Shown here: positions 14,237 through 21,301 of the stretch, one piece after another
Numbering within the stretch: position 1 is the first letter of the stretch
Layout of the letters: every line of letters begins with the position of its first letter
Source of the DNA: Chloroflexota bacterium
GTDB lineage: Bacteria > Chloroflexota > Anaerolineae > Caldilineales > Caldilineaceae
Reading direction: 5' to 3'
DNA length: 32,018 bases
Assembly (NCBI GenBank): GCA_024277175.1
Contig: JAJRVT010000392.1
Coordinates: 1-32,018, forward strand
Made by a program: the position numbers and the translations under genes
Notes under the pieces: generated by a model
What the model saw: only the letters and a program-made list of their open reading frames with translations
Told to the model about the DNA's origin: nothing
Databases searched by the model: none

Positions 14237-14965
14237 ATGACTGAGGCGACTATCTTATTGGCGGACGATGACAGGTTGATCGTCGATGTGTTGAACCACC
14301 AACTACAACGGGAAGGGTACGCTGTTATTCCAGCCTATGACGGTGCGCAGGCCCTGGCGTTGACCCAGGCCAAACAGCCCGATCTGGTGCTGCTCGATGT
14401 GATGATGCCCAAAATGCAGGGCTGGGAGGTCTGCCGGGAGATCCGGCGCGACAGCACTGTGCCCATCCTCATGCTGTCCGCCCGGGGCGAGGAAATGGAC
14501 CGGGTCCTGGGGTTGGAGATGGGCGCGGACGACTACATCGTCAAGCCCTTCAGCTTTCGGGAGGTGCTCGCCCGTATCCGCGCCAACCTGCGCCGGGTCA
14601 ACTATGCGGCCTCGCCCGGCAACGGAGGCGAGGACATGGTCACCATTGGCGACATCACCTTCGATCGCAAGCGCCATCAGGTCATCCGGGCCGGCGAGCC
14701 GGTCAACCTCTCCCAGCGCGAGTATGACCTGATCATGGCGCTGCTGGAGGCGGAGGGAGGCGTGGTCTCCCGCAATGACCTGCTGGACAAGGTGTGGGGG
14801 AAGGAATGGTTCGGCGCACCCCGCACATTGGACGTCCACATTCGTTGGTGCCGGGAAAAGCTGGAAGAGGATCCCAGCAATCCCCGCCTGATCCTGACGG
14901 TGCGCGGGGTGGGCTATCGTCTGATCTCAGCGCATGAACTCGATGAAACAACGGAGTCCAGATGA
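14237..14965 (+). CDS. OmpR/PhoB-family response regulator
   Basis: A 242-aa two-domain regulator. The receiver (1-120) has the acidic pocket DDD (10-12), phospho-acceptor Asp54 in LLLDVMMP, Ser81 at the usual Thr/Ser position and Lys103 in IVKPFSF, so it should be phosphorylated. The C-terminal winged helix (about 134-235) shows LSQREYDLIMALL, the TLDVHIRWCREKLE recognition-helix region and TVRGVGYRL, typical of OmpR DNA binding to direct repeats. AGGGA precedes the ATG by 7 nt. Its TGA overlaps the histidine kinase ATG (ATGA), so the pair is co-translated. Likely targets include the TTAACA-like repeats at 10144-10182 and the palindrome just upstream (inference). Confidence 0.95.
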   Translation: MTEATILLADDDRLIVDVLNHQLQREGYAVIPAYDGAQALALTQAKQPDLVLLDVMMPKMQGWEVCREIRRDSTVPILMLSARGEEMDRVLGLEMGADDYIVKPFSFREVLARIRANLRRVNYAASPGNGGEDMVTIGDITFDRKRHQVIRAGEPVNLSQREYDLIMALLEAEGGVVSRNDLLDKVWGKEWFGAPRTLDVHIRWCREKLEEDPSNPRLILTVRGVGYRLISAHELDETTESR

Positions 14966-16662
14966 CCCGCTCAACGTCCGCCCAACGCCCACCGTCCGAC
15001 CATGGTTCAATATCCGCAGGCCATAACCAACCCCGTGCGAAATCCAGGTGGCCCTGGCAGCGCAGTCTGCAATATCGCATTGCCGCCACCTATGGCGCGC
15101 TCTTCTTCGTCGTTCTTCTCTTCCTGGCTATCTGGATTGGGGGCGTTATCTATCGCTCCTACCTTGAGGCCCGGCAACAGGATCTAGTCTTGACCGCCTT
15201 CCTGGCCGCCAACGCGCTGGAGGATCCATTGAGCGGCTACGGCGACGAGTTCGCCGCCTATGAGCGGTCGGAGTCCGAAGATGAAAAAGACAAAGAAGCA
15301 GATACGGACAAGGCGCAAAATAAAAGCAGCGACGACGAGAGTGAAGATGGCGAAGAAGATGGGGAGGATGGAGATCCGCAAAAAGCGGAAAGCGTCGCGC
15401 CTGTTGCAACCGCCCAACCCACCCCCGCCGCCGAACTGCCGCGCCTGCAGCAGGTGGCCCAAACCTACGCCGGTGACGCCGACGCCCGGGTCACCATTCT
15501 GGATCACCAAGGGGACCCGATAGCGGACAGCCAGTACAACACCGGCCGCATCGACAATCAGCAGGGGCAGCCCGAGGTTCAGGCTGCGTTGGCCGGCGAC
15601 CAGGCTTCCAGCATCCGTAAGGACCCGCTCACAGGCGAGCGAACCCTGTTCGCGGCCGCGCCCATCCAGCAGGGCGCAAAACTGTTGGGCGTGGTCCAGA
15701 TCAGTCAGCCTGTGAATGAGGCCATGGAAGGCGTGCGTCAGATTTTCCTCAGCCTGGCCGCGGCCCTACTGAGCGCCCTGATCCTGGCCGGCGTCGTCGG
15801 CGTCTGGATGGGCCGACGGCTGGTGCGCCCTCTGCGGGAGATGGAGACGGCCGCCATGGCCGTGGCCGAAGGCGATCTCAACCAACAGGTGGTGGCCAGG
15901 ACCGATGACGAACTGGGTGCGCTGGCAAGGGCCTTCAACTACATGGTGAACGAGGTGCGCAGCCACATCGAGCGCCAGCAGCTTTTCATCAGCAATGCCA
16001 GCCATGAACTGCGCACGCCCCTGACCAACATCAAGCTGCGCAGTGAGGCCCTACGCACCCAACTGGACGAGAATCCGGCCCTGGCCGCCCGCTACGCGGA
16101 CGAGATCGACAGCGAGGCTGACCGCCTCATCCGCCTGGCCAACGATCTTCTCGACCTCTCCCGGCTGGAGGCCGATGGCTCGCGCCCGCCGGCCCGGCCC
16201 ATCGACATGGCCGCGCTCCTGCACGAGGCCGGCGATGTCATGCAACTGCGCGCCCAGCGCGTGGGGGTGACGCTGGAGGTGAGCGCGTCCCCGGATCTGC
16301 CGCCTGCGCTCGGCTCCCGGGACCAAGTGGAGGCCGCCATCATCAATCTGATGGACAACGCCATTAAATACACGCCACCCGGCGGGCGCGTCTGGCTCGA
16401 AGCCGAAGCTCGGAATGGCAGGCTGGAGGTGCGCGTCAGCGATACCGGCATGGGCATCCCCGCGGATGAACTTCCCTACATTTTCGACCGCTTTTATCGG
16501 GTGGATAAGGTGCGTAGCCGGCAGGAGAACGGCGTCGGCAGCGGCGCAGGCATCGGCCTCTCCATCGCCAAACAACTGGTGGAGCAGAACGGCGGCCAGA
16601 TCTGGGCCGAATCCATCCCTCAGCAGGGAACCACGTTTGTGATCTCCTTCAGAACAGCATAG
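14962..16662 (+). CDS. Membrane sensor histidine kinase
   Basis: A 566-aa HAMP histidine kinase. TM1 is about 41-65, the sensor loop 66-258, TM2 about 260-283, HAMP about 284-336, HisKA with phospho-acceptor His348 in SNASHELRTPL, and HATPase_c with N-box (NLMDNAIKYTP), G1 (DTGMGIP), F-box (IFDRFYR) and G2 (GAGIGLSI). All catalytic boxes are intact. The sensor loop contains an insert (about 101-141) nearly all Glu, Asp, Lys, Ser, Gly, followed by a Pro/Ala/Thr linker and a PDC/CHASE-like part (RVTILDHQGDPIADS). The acidic stretch could sense divalent metals or a basic partner (inference). The start overlaps the regulator's stop. The TAG stop lies inside the first bases of a palindromic element. 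Confidence 0.95.
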   Translation: MTRSTSAQRPPSDHGSISAGHNQPRAKSRWPWQRSLQYRIAATYGALFFVVLLFLAIWIGGVIYRSYLEARQQDLVLTAFLAANALEDPLSGYGDEFAAYERSESEDEKDKEADTDKAQNKSSDDESEDGEEDGEDGDPQKAESVAPVATAQPTPAAELPRLQQVAQTYAGDADARVTILDHQGDPIADSQYNTGRIDNQQGQPEVQAALAGDQASSIRKDPLTGERTLFAAAPIQQGAKLLGVVQISQPVNEAMEGVRQIFLSLAAALLSALILAGVVGVWMGRRLVRPLREMETAAMAVAEGDLNQQVVARTDDELGALARAFNYMVNEVRSHIERQQLFISNASHELRTPLTNIKLRSEALRTQLDENPALAARYADEIDSEADRLIRLANDLLDLSRLEADGSRPPARPIDMAALLHEAGDVMQLRAQRVGVTLEVSASPDLPPALGSRDQVEAAIINLMDNAIKYTPPGGRVWLEAEARNGRLEVRVSDTGMGIPADELPYIFDRFYRVDKVRSRQENGVGSGAGIGLSIAKQLVEQNGGQIWAESIPQQGTTFVISFRTA

Positions 16663-16751
16663 AACGCGGATTGAGCGGATCGAGCGGAAACAGCCGGGTT
16701 TTTTGACAAAATCCGTGCGGATCAGCCCAATCCGCTCAATCCGCGTTCTAT
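16659..16751. repeat. ~92-bp palindromic element, best-preserved copy
   Basis: Left arm 16659-16680 and right arm 16730-16751 are perfect 22-bp reverse complements (ATAGAACGCGGATTGAGC and so on). The centre has the GGGTTTTTTGACAAAATCC style of inner half-palindrome. The left arm provides the stop codon of the histidine kinase. Confidence 0.9.
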
Positions 16752-16765
16752 CAAACCTCGACCGA

Positions 16766-16794
16766 ATCACTCTCGCGTTTCGCGTGATTTTTTT
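16766..16794 (+). terminator. Possible weak intrinsic terminator
   Basis: Stem made of ATCA/TGAT and CGCG/CGCG with a four-base bulge and TTT loop, followed by seven T. It would stop transcripts from the kinase cluster before the next promoter. The stem is short, so the call is tentative. Confidence 0.35.
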
Positions 16795-16803
16795 GTTCTG
16801 TAT

Positions 16804-16809
16804 TATACT
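16804..16809 (+). promoter_or_regulatory. -10 box for a probable leaderless transcript
   Basis: TATACT (within GTATTATACTG) ends six bases before ATG 16816, which places the expected start of transcription on the A of the ATG. No Shine-Dalgarno precedes this ATG, which fits a leaderless mRNA. No good -35 was found. Confidence 0.45.
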
Positions 16810-16815
16810 GCGGGC

Positions 16816-18384
16816 ATGAATTTTTCAGATCATCGTCCGGCCCGGGCCGGCTTCTGGGGAGTGCTGCTGTTGGGCGTCTTCGCCTGGGCCCCCGCCGCCT
16901 ATCCCGGCTACTGGCAGGGGCTGGAAGGGTTTACGCCCATCTATAACGCCATACACCCTCAGCAGATCGCGGGCATCGCCGCCGAGGCGGACGTCTGGCG
17001 GGGCATGGGCGTCGCTAGCTTCATCCTCGTCCAGCCCTTTCTGCTGCTTGGCCTGGCCCCCACCGCGGCCGTGCGCGCCGTCTTCATCATCGCCCTGATC
17101 CTGGGCGGGTTGGGCGTCTATACCTGGCTCCTTCCCCGGCTTGGGGACCGGGCCGCGGGGCTGGCCGGGCTGGTCTACATGCTCATGCCGCCGGTGCTGG
17201 CCACGATCTACGTGCGTGGCAGCCTGAGCGACGCCCTCATCCTCGCCCTCCTGCCCCTGACCCTGGCCGCCATCGCCGCCTATGCGGAGAGCGAATCCCT
17301 GTCCGCGGCCGGCATCGCGGTCATCGCCATGATCTGGATGTGGCGCACCCAGGCCGGGCTGGCGCTGCTGGCCAGCATTATGCTTTTGCTCTACGCGCTG
17401 TTGGTGGAGCGCTCGCGCTGGGCTGCGCTGGTCGTCGCGGTGGGCGGCGCGACCGGGCTGGCCAGCCTGCTGCCGCTGTGGTCCATCCGCGCCGCGCCGG
17501 CGGAGATCTTTTCCGACCATTTCGTCTATCTCTTCCAGCTTTTCGGCAACGGTTGGGAGACCGCGCCCAGCATTCCCGGCTGGCAGGACCGCTTTCCCTT
17601 CCAGCTTGGCTTTGCGGTTCTGGCCTTCAGCCTGATGACCCTCTGGTTCTGGCTGCGCACGCCTGACCGGGGCCGCCAGATGGACGCGCGTCGCTTGCTG
17701 GCCTTTAGTTTTATCGGCGCGCCCATCATCGTCGCCCTCAGCCTGACCGTCAGCGCGCCCCTCTGGCGCATCCCCGGCGCGTCCGGGCTGCTGACCTATC
17801 CTTGGCAGATCATTCTGGTGTCCACGCCCCTGCTGGCCGCGACCGCCGGCGCGCTGCCGGCGGTCAGCAACCCCCTGGCAAAAATTCCTTACTGGCCTGT
17901 GCTCATGGGATTGGCGATCCTGGCCTCTTACCCTTATCTGAGCGCCGACTTCACCCAGGTCCAGCCGCCGGATCGCCCCTACGCGGTCCTGGGATCGGCC
18001 AGCGACATCGTGTTGCTGGATGCTGACTTGCAGGAACTCGCCGACCCGCCGGCGGCGGAACTGACGGTCACCTGGCAAACCCGCCATCTCCTGGACGCGG
18101 ACTACAACATCTTCTTCCAGGCCCTGGCCGAGGTGGATGGCGAATGGCGGGTGGTGGCCCAGTTGGACGCTCAGCCCCTGGGTGATGAGCGGCCGGCCAC
18201 CTCCTGGCGACCGGGCGAAATTCTGGCCAACACCTATCGTCTGGACCTTGCCGATGCGGCTGAGAGCATAAACCTGGAAAATACCCGCCTGCGCTACTAC
18301 TTTGGCTACTACGATTGGCGCACCGGAGATCGCCTGCCCGTAGACGGCGGCATCGATGACAAGCTGGTGTTCTATGGCCGTTAA
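16816..18384 (+). CDS. Polytopic membrane protein, PTPS-related family
   Basis: A 522-aa integral membrane protein with about ten hydrophobic helices in the first ~375 residues and a soluble C-terminal region (about 375-522) rich in beta strands, probably outside the membrane. It resembles the membrane family annotated as 6-pyruvoyl-tetrahydropterin synthase-related, a GT-C/YfhO-like group with no proven enzyme activity. The segment YVRGSLSDALILALLPLTL corresponds to YVRANLAESMALLWLPLIL in the next gene, so the two are tandem paralogues. ATG 16816 is preceded by a -10 box and no ribosome site. The end overlaps the next gene. A role in surface glycan or lipid-linked sugar transfer is plausible but not shown by any catalytic motif I can name. 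Confidence 0.75.
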   Translation: MNFSDHRPARAGFWGVLLLGVFAWAPAAYPGYWQGLEGFTPIYNAIHPQQIAGIAAEADVWRGMGVASFILVQPFLLLGLAPTAAVRAVFIIALILGGLGVYTWLLPRLGDRAAGLAGLVYMLMPPVLATIYVRGSLSDALILALLPLTLAAIAAYAESESLSAAGIAVIAMIWMWRTQAGLALLASIMLLLYALLVERSRWAALVVAVGGATGLASLLPLWSIRAAPAEIFSDHFVYLFQLFGNGWETAPSIPGWQDRFPFQLGFAVLAFSLMTLWFWLRTPDRGRQMDARRLLAFSFIGAPIIVALSLTVSAPLWRIPGASGLLTYPWQIILVSTPLLAATAGALPAVSNPLAKIPYWPVLMGLAILASYPYLSADFTQVQPPDRPYAVLGSASDIVLLDADLQELADPPAAELTVTWQTRHLLDADYNIFFQALAEVDGEWRVVAQLDAQPLGDERPATSWRPGEILANTYRLDLADAAESINLENTRLRYYFGYYDWRTGDRLPVDGGIDDKLVFYGR

Positions 18385-20335
18385 AACCGACAGTAAAGTG
18401 AACAGATATGGTCAAAACAAGCATTCCGGGATTCGGCCACAAGGTGCGTCGCAACAGGAAATGGCCTGGCCGAATCCCGGAATGCAGGAGAGTGCCGCCA
18501 TCCCCCTGTGGCGTGACCCGCTCCTGTGGCTGACCCTGGGGCTGAGCCTGTTCGCGGTCGCGCCTTTCCTGCAGCCGGGCTATTTCTGGGGGGCCAACGA
18601 CGCCCGCCATCACGTCTATTTCCTCTTCGAGTTCGACCGTCTGGTCCAGGACGGGATCTGGTGGCCCCGCTGGAGTCCCGACTTCGCCTTTGGCTACGGC
18701 TATCCCTTCTTCAACATCTACGGGCCGCTCAGCCATTTCCTGGCCGAGTTGCTGCACCATTTCGGGGGCGTGGGCTTTGTGGCCGCCATCAAGACCGTGT
18801 TCGGTTTCAGCATTGTGGCCAGCGCCGCGGCCATGTACGCCTTCGTGCGCTCGTGGAGCGGTCGCCAGTCCGCGGTGATCGCGGCCCTGGTCTACGTCTA
18901 CATTCCCTATCACCTGCTCAACCTCTATGTGCGCGCCAACCTGGCCGAGAGCATGGCCCTGCTCTGGCTGCCCCTGATCCTGTGGACCGCGCGCGAGGCC
19001 GCGCTGCGCCCCTCCCTGGGCTGGATGGCGGGTGTGGCCGTGGCTTACGCCGGCCTGATGCTGACCAGCAACCTGGTCTTCTTCCTTTTCACGCCCTTCC
19101 TGGGCCTCTACCTTTTCGTCCTGCTCTGCCTCTACGCCTGGCCCCGGGAAGGCCCGGACGCCCGCTCCCTGGGGCGACGTCTGTGGGCGTGGGTGAAGCG
19201 GGCCTTGGCTCCTGGCTTTGGTCTGCTGCTGGGCCTGGGGTTGAGCGCGGTCTTCTGGATCCCCATGGTCCTGGAACGGCAGTACGTGCGCGTCGACCAG
19301 TGGTTCGACGGCCGCTACGACTACCGGGGCCACTTCGTTTACTTCTTTCAGCTCTTCAGCCCCCACTGGGGGTTCGGCGCCTCCCAACCGGGACCCAACG
19401 ATCCCATCGGCTTCCAGATCGGCGCGGCCGCGCTGACCCTGGCGGTCCTGGGGCTGATCCTGGCCTGGGCGCGCCTGGGCAAGCAGCGCTGGGAAGTGGC
19501 TTTCTTCGCCGCGGCCGGGCTGGCGGCCCTCTTCGTGGGCATGGAGTGGGGCAAGTTCCTGTGGGAGATCCCCATTCTGGGGACCGTGCTCGGCATCGCC
19601 CAATTCCCCTGGCGCTGGTTCAGCCTGGCTGCGCTGGCCATCAGCCCTCTGGCCGGGCTGGTCATGCATCCGGCGTTGACCCGGGGCCGGCGCAGCCTGG
19701 ACATGCCCCTCCTGACTGTCATCGCGCTGGTGATTCTGAGCAGCTATCCCCTGCTCGGCGTGCAGATCAGCGAGCCTGCCGAGGGGCCGGTGAGCTTGGC
19801 CGGCCTCATGCGCTTTCAGCAGTCCTCGGACGAGATGACGGGCAGCACGGCCTGGGTGAAGGAGATCCCCCGCTGGAGTCCTATGGCCGACTACTATATC
19901 AGCCAGGCCAAGGCCGGGGAGTGGCCCATCAAGCCGGTGGAGACCAAGGTGGATTACGCCAACCAACAGTACCCCATCGACTACGAGACCCTGGCCATTT
20001 CCTCCGTGGCCCACAACACGGTCATGGAGGAGATCTACTTCTACAACCAGCGGGAGACGGAGCAGCGGGTGGTCTTCAACCAGTTCTATTATCCGGGCTG
20101 GCGGGCCTGGCTGCTGGACGGCGAGCATGGCCAGCCGGTGCGCGAATTGCCCATCATCCCCGAAGAGACGGGGACGTTGGGCCGCATGACCGTTCCCCTG
20201 CCCCAGGGCGAAGGTTACATTCTCCTGGAGTACGGGGACACCGGACCGCGAAAAGCCGGCCGAATACTCACGTTTGCGTCGTTGATCCTGCTGGGGACGA
20301 TGATCGTCGCCGCGTTCGTGTGGCGGCGGAGGTAG
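18374..20335 (+). CDS. Polytopic membrane protein, PTPS-related / YfhO-like
   Basis: About 653 aa from ATG 18374, which overlaps the stop of the previous gene (ATGGCCGTTAA). Other starts are ATG 18461 and ATG 18482; the last gives a short N terminus directly before the first helix and would leave the 19-bp inverted repeat at 18421-18485 untranslated, so the true start is uncertain. Family features: GANDARHHVYFLFEFDRL in the first external loop (acidic pair plus His pair, as in GT-C-like enzymes), FAFGYGYPFFNIYGPLSHF, YVRANLAESMALLWLPL, about eleven helices, then a C-terminal beta domain (FNQFYYPGWRAWLLDG) and a last helix with a basic end. Probably a membrane glycosyltransferase-like protein for surface polymers; substrate unknown. 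Paralogue of the gene before it. Confidence 0.8.
   Translation: MAVKTDSKVNRYGQNKHSGIRPQGASQQEMAWPNPGMQESAAIPLWRDPLLWLTLGLSLFAVAPFLQPGYFWGANDARHHVYFLFEFDRLVQDGIWWPRWSPDFAFGYGYPFFNIYGPLSHFLAELLHHFGGVGFVAAIKTVFGFSIVASAAAMYAFVRSWSGRQSAVIAALVYVYIPYHLLNLYVRANLAESMALLWLPLILWTAREAALRPSLGWMAGVAVAYAGLMLTSNLVFFLFTPFLGLYLFVLLCLYAWPREGPDARSLGRRLWAWVKRALAPGFGLLLGLGLSAVFWIPMVLERQYVRVDQWFDGRYDYRGHFVYFFQLFSPHWGFGASQPGPNDPIGFQIGAAALTLAVLGLILAWARLGKQRWEVAFFAAAGLAALFVGMEWGKFLWEIPILGTVLGIAQFPWRWFSLAALAISPLAGLVMHPALTRGRRSLDMPLLTVIALVILSSYPLLGVQISEPAEGPVSLAGLMRFQQSSDEMTGSTAWVKEIPRWSPMADYYISQAKAGEWPIKPVETKVDYANQQYPIDYETLAISSVAHNTVMEEIYFYNQRETEQRVVFNQFYYPGWRAWLLDGEHGQPVRELPIIPEETGTLGRMTVPLPQGEGYILLEYGDTGPRKAGRILTFASLILLGTMIVAAFVWRRR
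18421..18485. repeat. 19-bp perfect inverted repeat at the gene start
   Basis: GCATTCCGGGATTCGGCCA (18421-18439) and its exact reverse complement (18467-18485) flank a 27-base loop. It lies in the first codons of the second membrane protein, between alternative start codons, and can form a strong mRNA hairpin there. Confidence 0.85.
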
Positions 20336-20413
20336 GATAGGCCGCGGATTGGGTGAAAACTGCCGGATCTTTTCAAAAAAATCCGTGCTGATCCGCCTAA
20401 TCCGCGGTCTATC
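20336..20413. repeat. Palindromic element copy plus extra half arm
   Basis: GATAGGCCGCGGATTGGG at the left and CCTAATCCGCGGTCTATC at the right form the arms, with inner GCCGGATC/ATCCGTGC. A second AAATCCGCGGTCCATC follows at about 20415-20430. Downstream of the membrane protein pair. Confidence 0.8.
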
Positions 20414-20477
20414 CAAATCCGCGGTCCATCAAATTCGACAGTTCGTCAAAGACGCGTTACTATCATCACGTCACAAT

Positions 20478-20511
20478 TACACAACTCCATATTCCTATGG
20501 AAATTTGTGTA
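20478..20511. promoter_or_regulatory. Nested dyad upstream of the NUDIX gene
   Basis: Outer arms TACACAA and TTGTGTA enclose inner arms CCATA and TATGG around TTCC. It lies in an AT-rich stretch 45-78 bp before the NUDIX start, where an operator or promoter would be expected. Confidence 0.4.
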
Positions 20512-20555
20512 TGTTTCCCCTCACAAACCCACAGCAACTGTAGGAGCATCCCAAG

Positions 20556-21164
20556 ATGACTCAGCAGGCGTCTTCGACGGTCTCACGCAAACGCAGACCG
20601 ATCGTCAGTGAAGTGGAAATCGCCATCCTGTCCCGTCGCTATGGTGCGCCGGTGCGCCGCTCCGTTCAAATTCAGGCCGATCAATATCTGCGCCGTCATC
20701 GCTGGCGGGCGGACAGCGACCGACGCGCCGAGGTCGTGTTCGCCATCGAAGACCCCCGGGGGCGCATCTGGGTCCATGCCAAACGCCACTATCCATCCCA
20801 TATCTACCGGCTGCCCTCCGGCGGCGTCAACTGGGACGAGACCGTGGAGCACGCGCTCTTCCGGGAGATCGACGAGGAGACGGCCATGCCGGTGAAGGTG
20901 GAGCGCTTCGTGGGGGTGATCGACTATCGCTTCCGGCATGTGGATAGCTTCGCCTATTTTGCCAGCTATATCTTTCACCTACGCTGCGACAGCGGCCAGC
21001 CCCATCCCCACGCCGACGAAAACATTTCCGTATTTCGCGCTGTGCTGCCCTGCCAGTTGCCCCAGATCGCCGCCGATCTGCGCAATATGATCGGCGACCG
21101 CCGGGGCTGGGGCCAGTTCCGCGCCATTCCCCACGATTTGGTGTATGAGCGCCTGAGTGGGTAA
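20556..21164 (+). CDS. NUDIX hydrolase
   Basis: A 202-aa NUDIX-fold pyrophosphohydrolase. The box GGVNWDETVEHALFREIDEE fits G-x5-E-x7-R-E-U-x-E-E; the Gly after the last Glu pair is Ala (EETAMP), a mild deviation, and all metal-binding Glu are present. Residues 1-55 are a basic leader without recognised fold; the NUDIX core covers about 58-175 and includes the beta strands AEVVFAIEDPRGRIWVHAKR. Substrate cannot be told. ATG 20556 has AGGAG 9 nt upstream. Its last 60 bp recur at 22832-22893 beyond the propeller gene. It stands alone on the plus strand, with a palindromic element directly after its stop. Confidence 0.9.
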   Translation: MTQQASSTVSRKRRPIVSEVEIAILSRRYGAPVRRSVQIQADQYLRRHRWRADSDRRAEVVFAIEDPRGRIWVHAKRHYPSHIYRLPSGGVNWDETVEHALFREIDEETAMPVKVERFVGVIDYRFRHVDSFAYFASYIFHLRCDSGQPHPHADENISVFRAVLPCQLPQIAADLRNMIGDRRGWGQFRAIPHDLVYERLSG

Positions 21165-21168
21165 ACGG

Positions 21169-21259
21169 AATAGAGCGCGGATTGGGCAGATTGGGCGGAT
21201 CAGAACGGGTTTTCTCCGAAAATCCGGCCGTTTTCGCCCAATCTGTCCAATGGCGCTTT
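21169..21259. repeat. Palindromic element copy after the NUDIX gene
   Basis: ATAGAGCGCGGATTGGGC at the left, TCGCCCAATCTGTCCAATGGCGC at the right, inner TCCGAAAATCCGG. Arms are diverged from the best copy at 16659. Confidence 0.75.
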
Positions 21260-21301
21260 GCACCCACTGCGTGATCTGCTGTCTATCTTGATCGCGGCAG
21301 T

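Noticed and set aside
18526-20340. Long plus-strand frame (604 codons) inside the second membrane-protein gene
   Set aside because: Arg/Gly/Pro-rich shadow in a different frame of a well-supported membrane protein.
18068-20416. Very long open frame (782 codons) on the minus strand
   Set aside because: It lies opposite the PTPS-related genes, has a composition of shadow frames in GC-rich DNA (Arg, Gly, Gln, His, Pro rich) and no ribosome site or domain.
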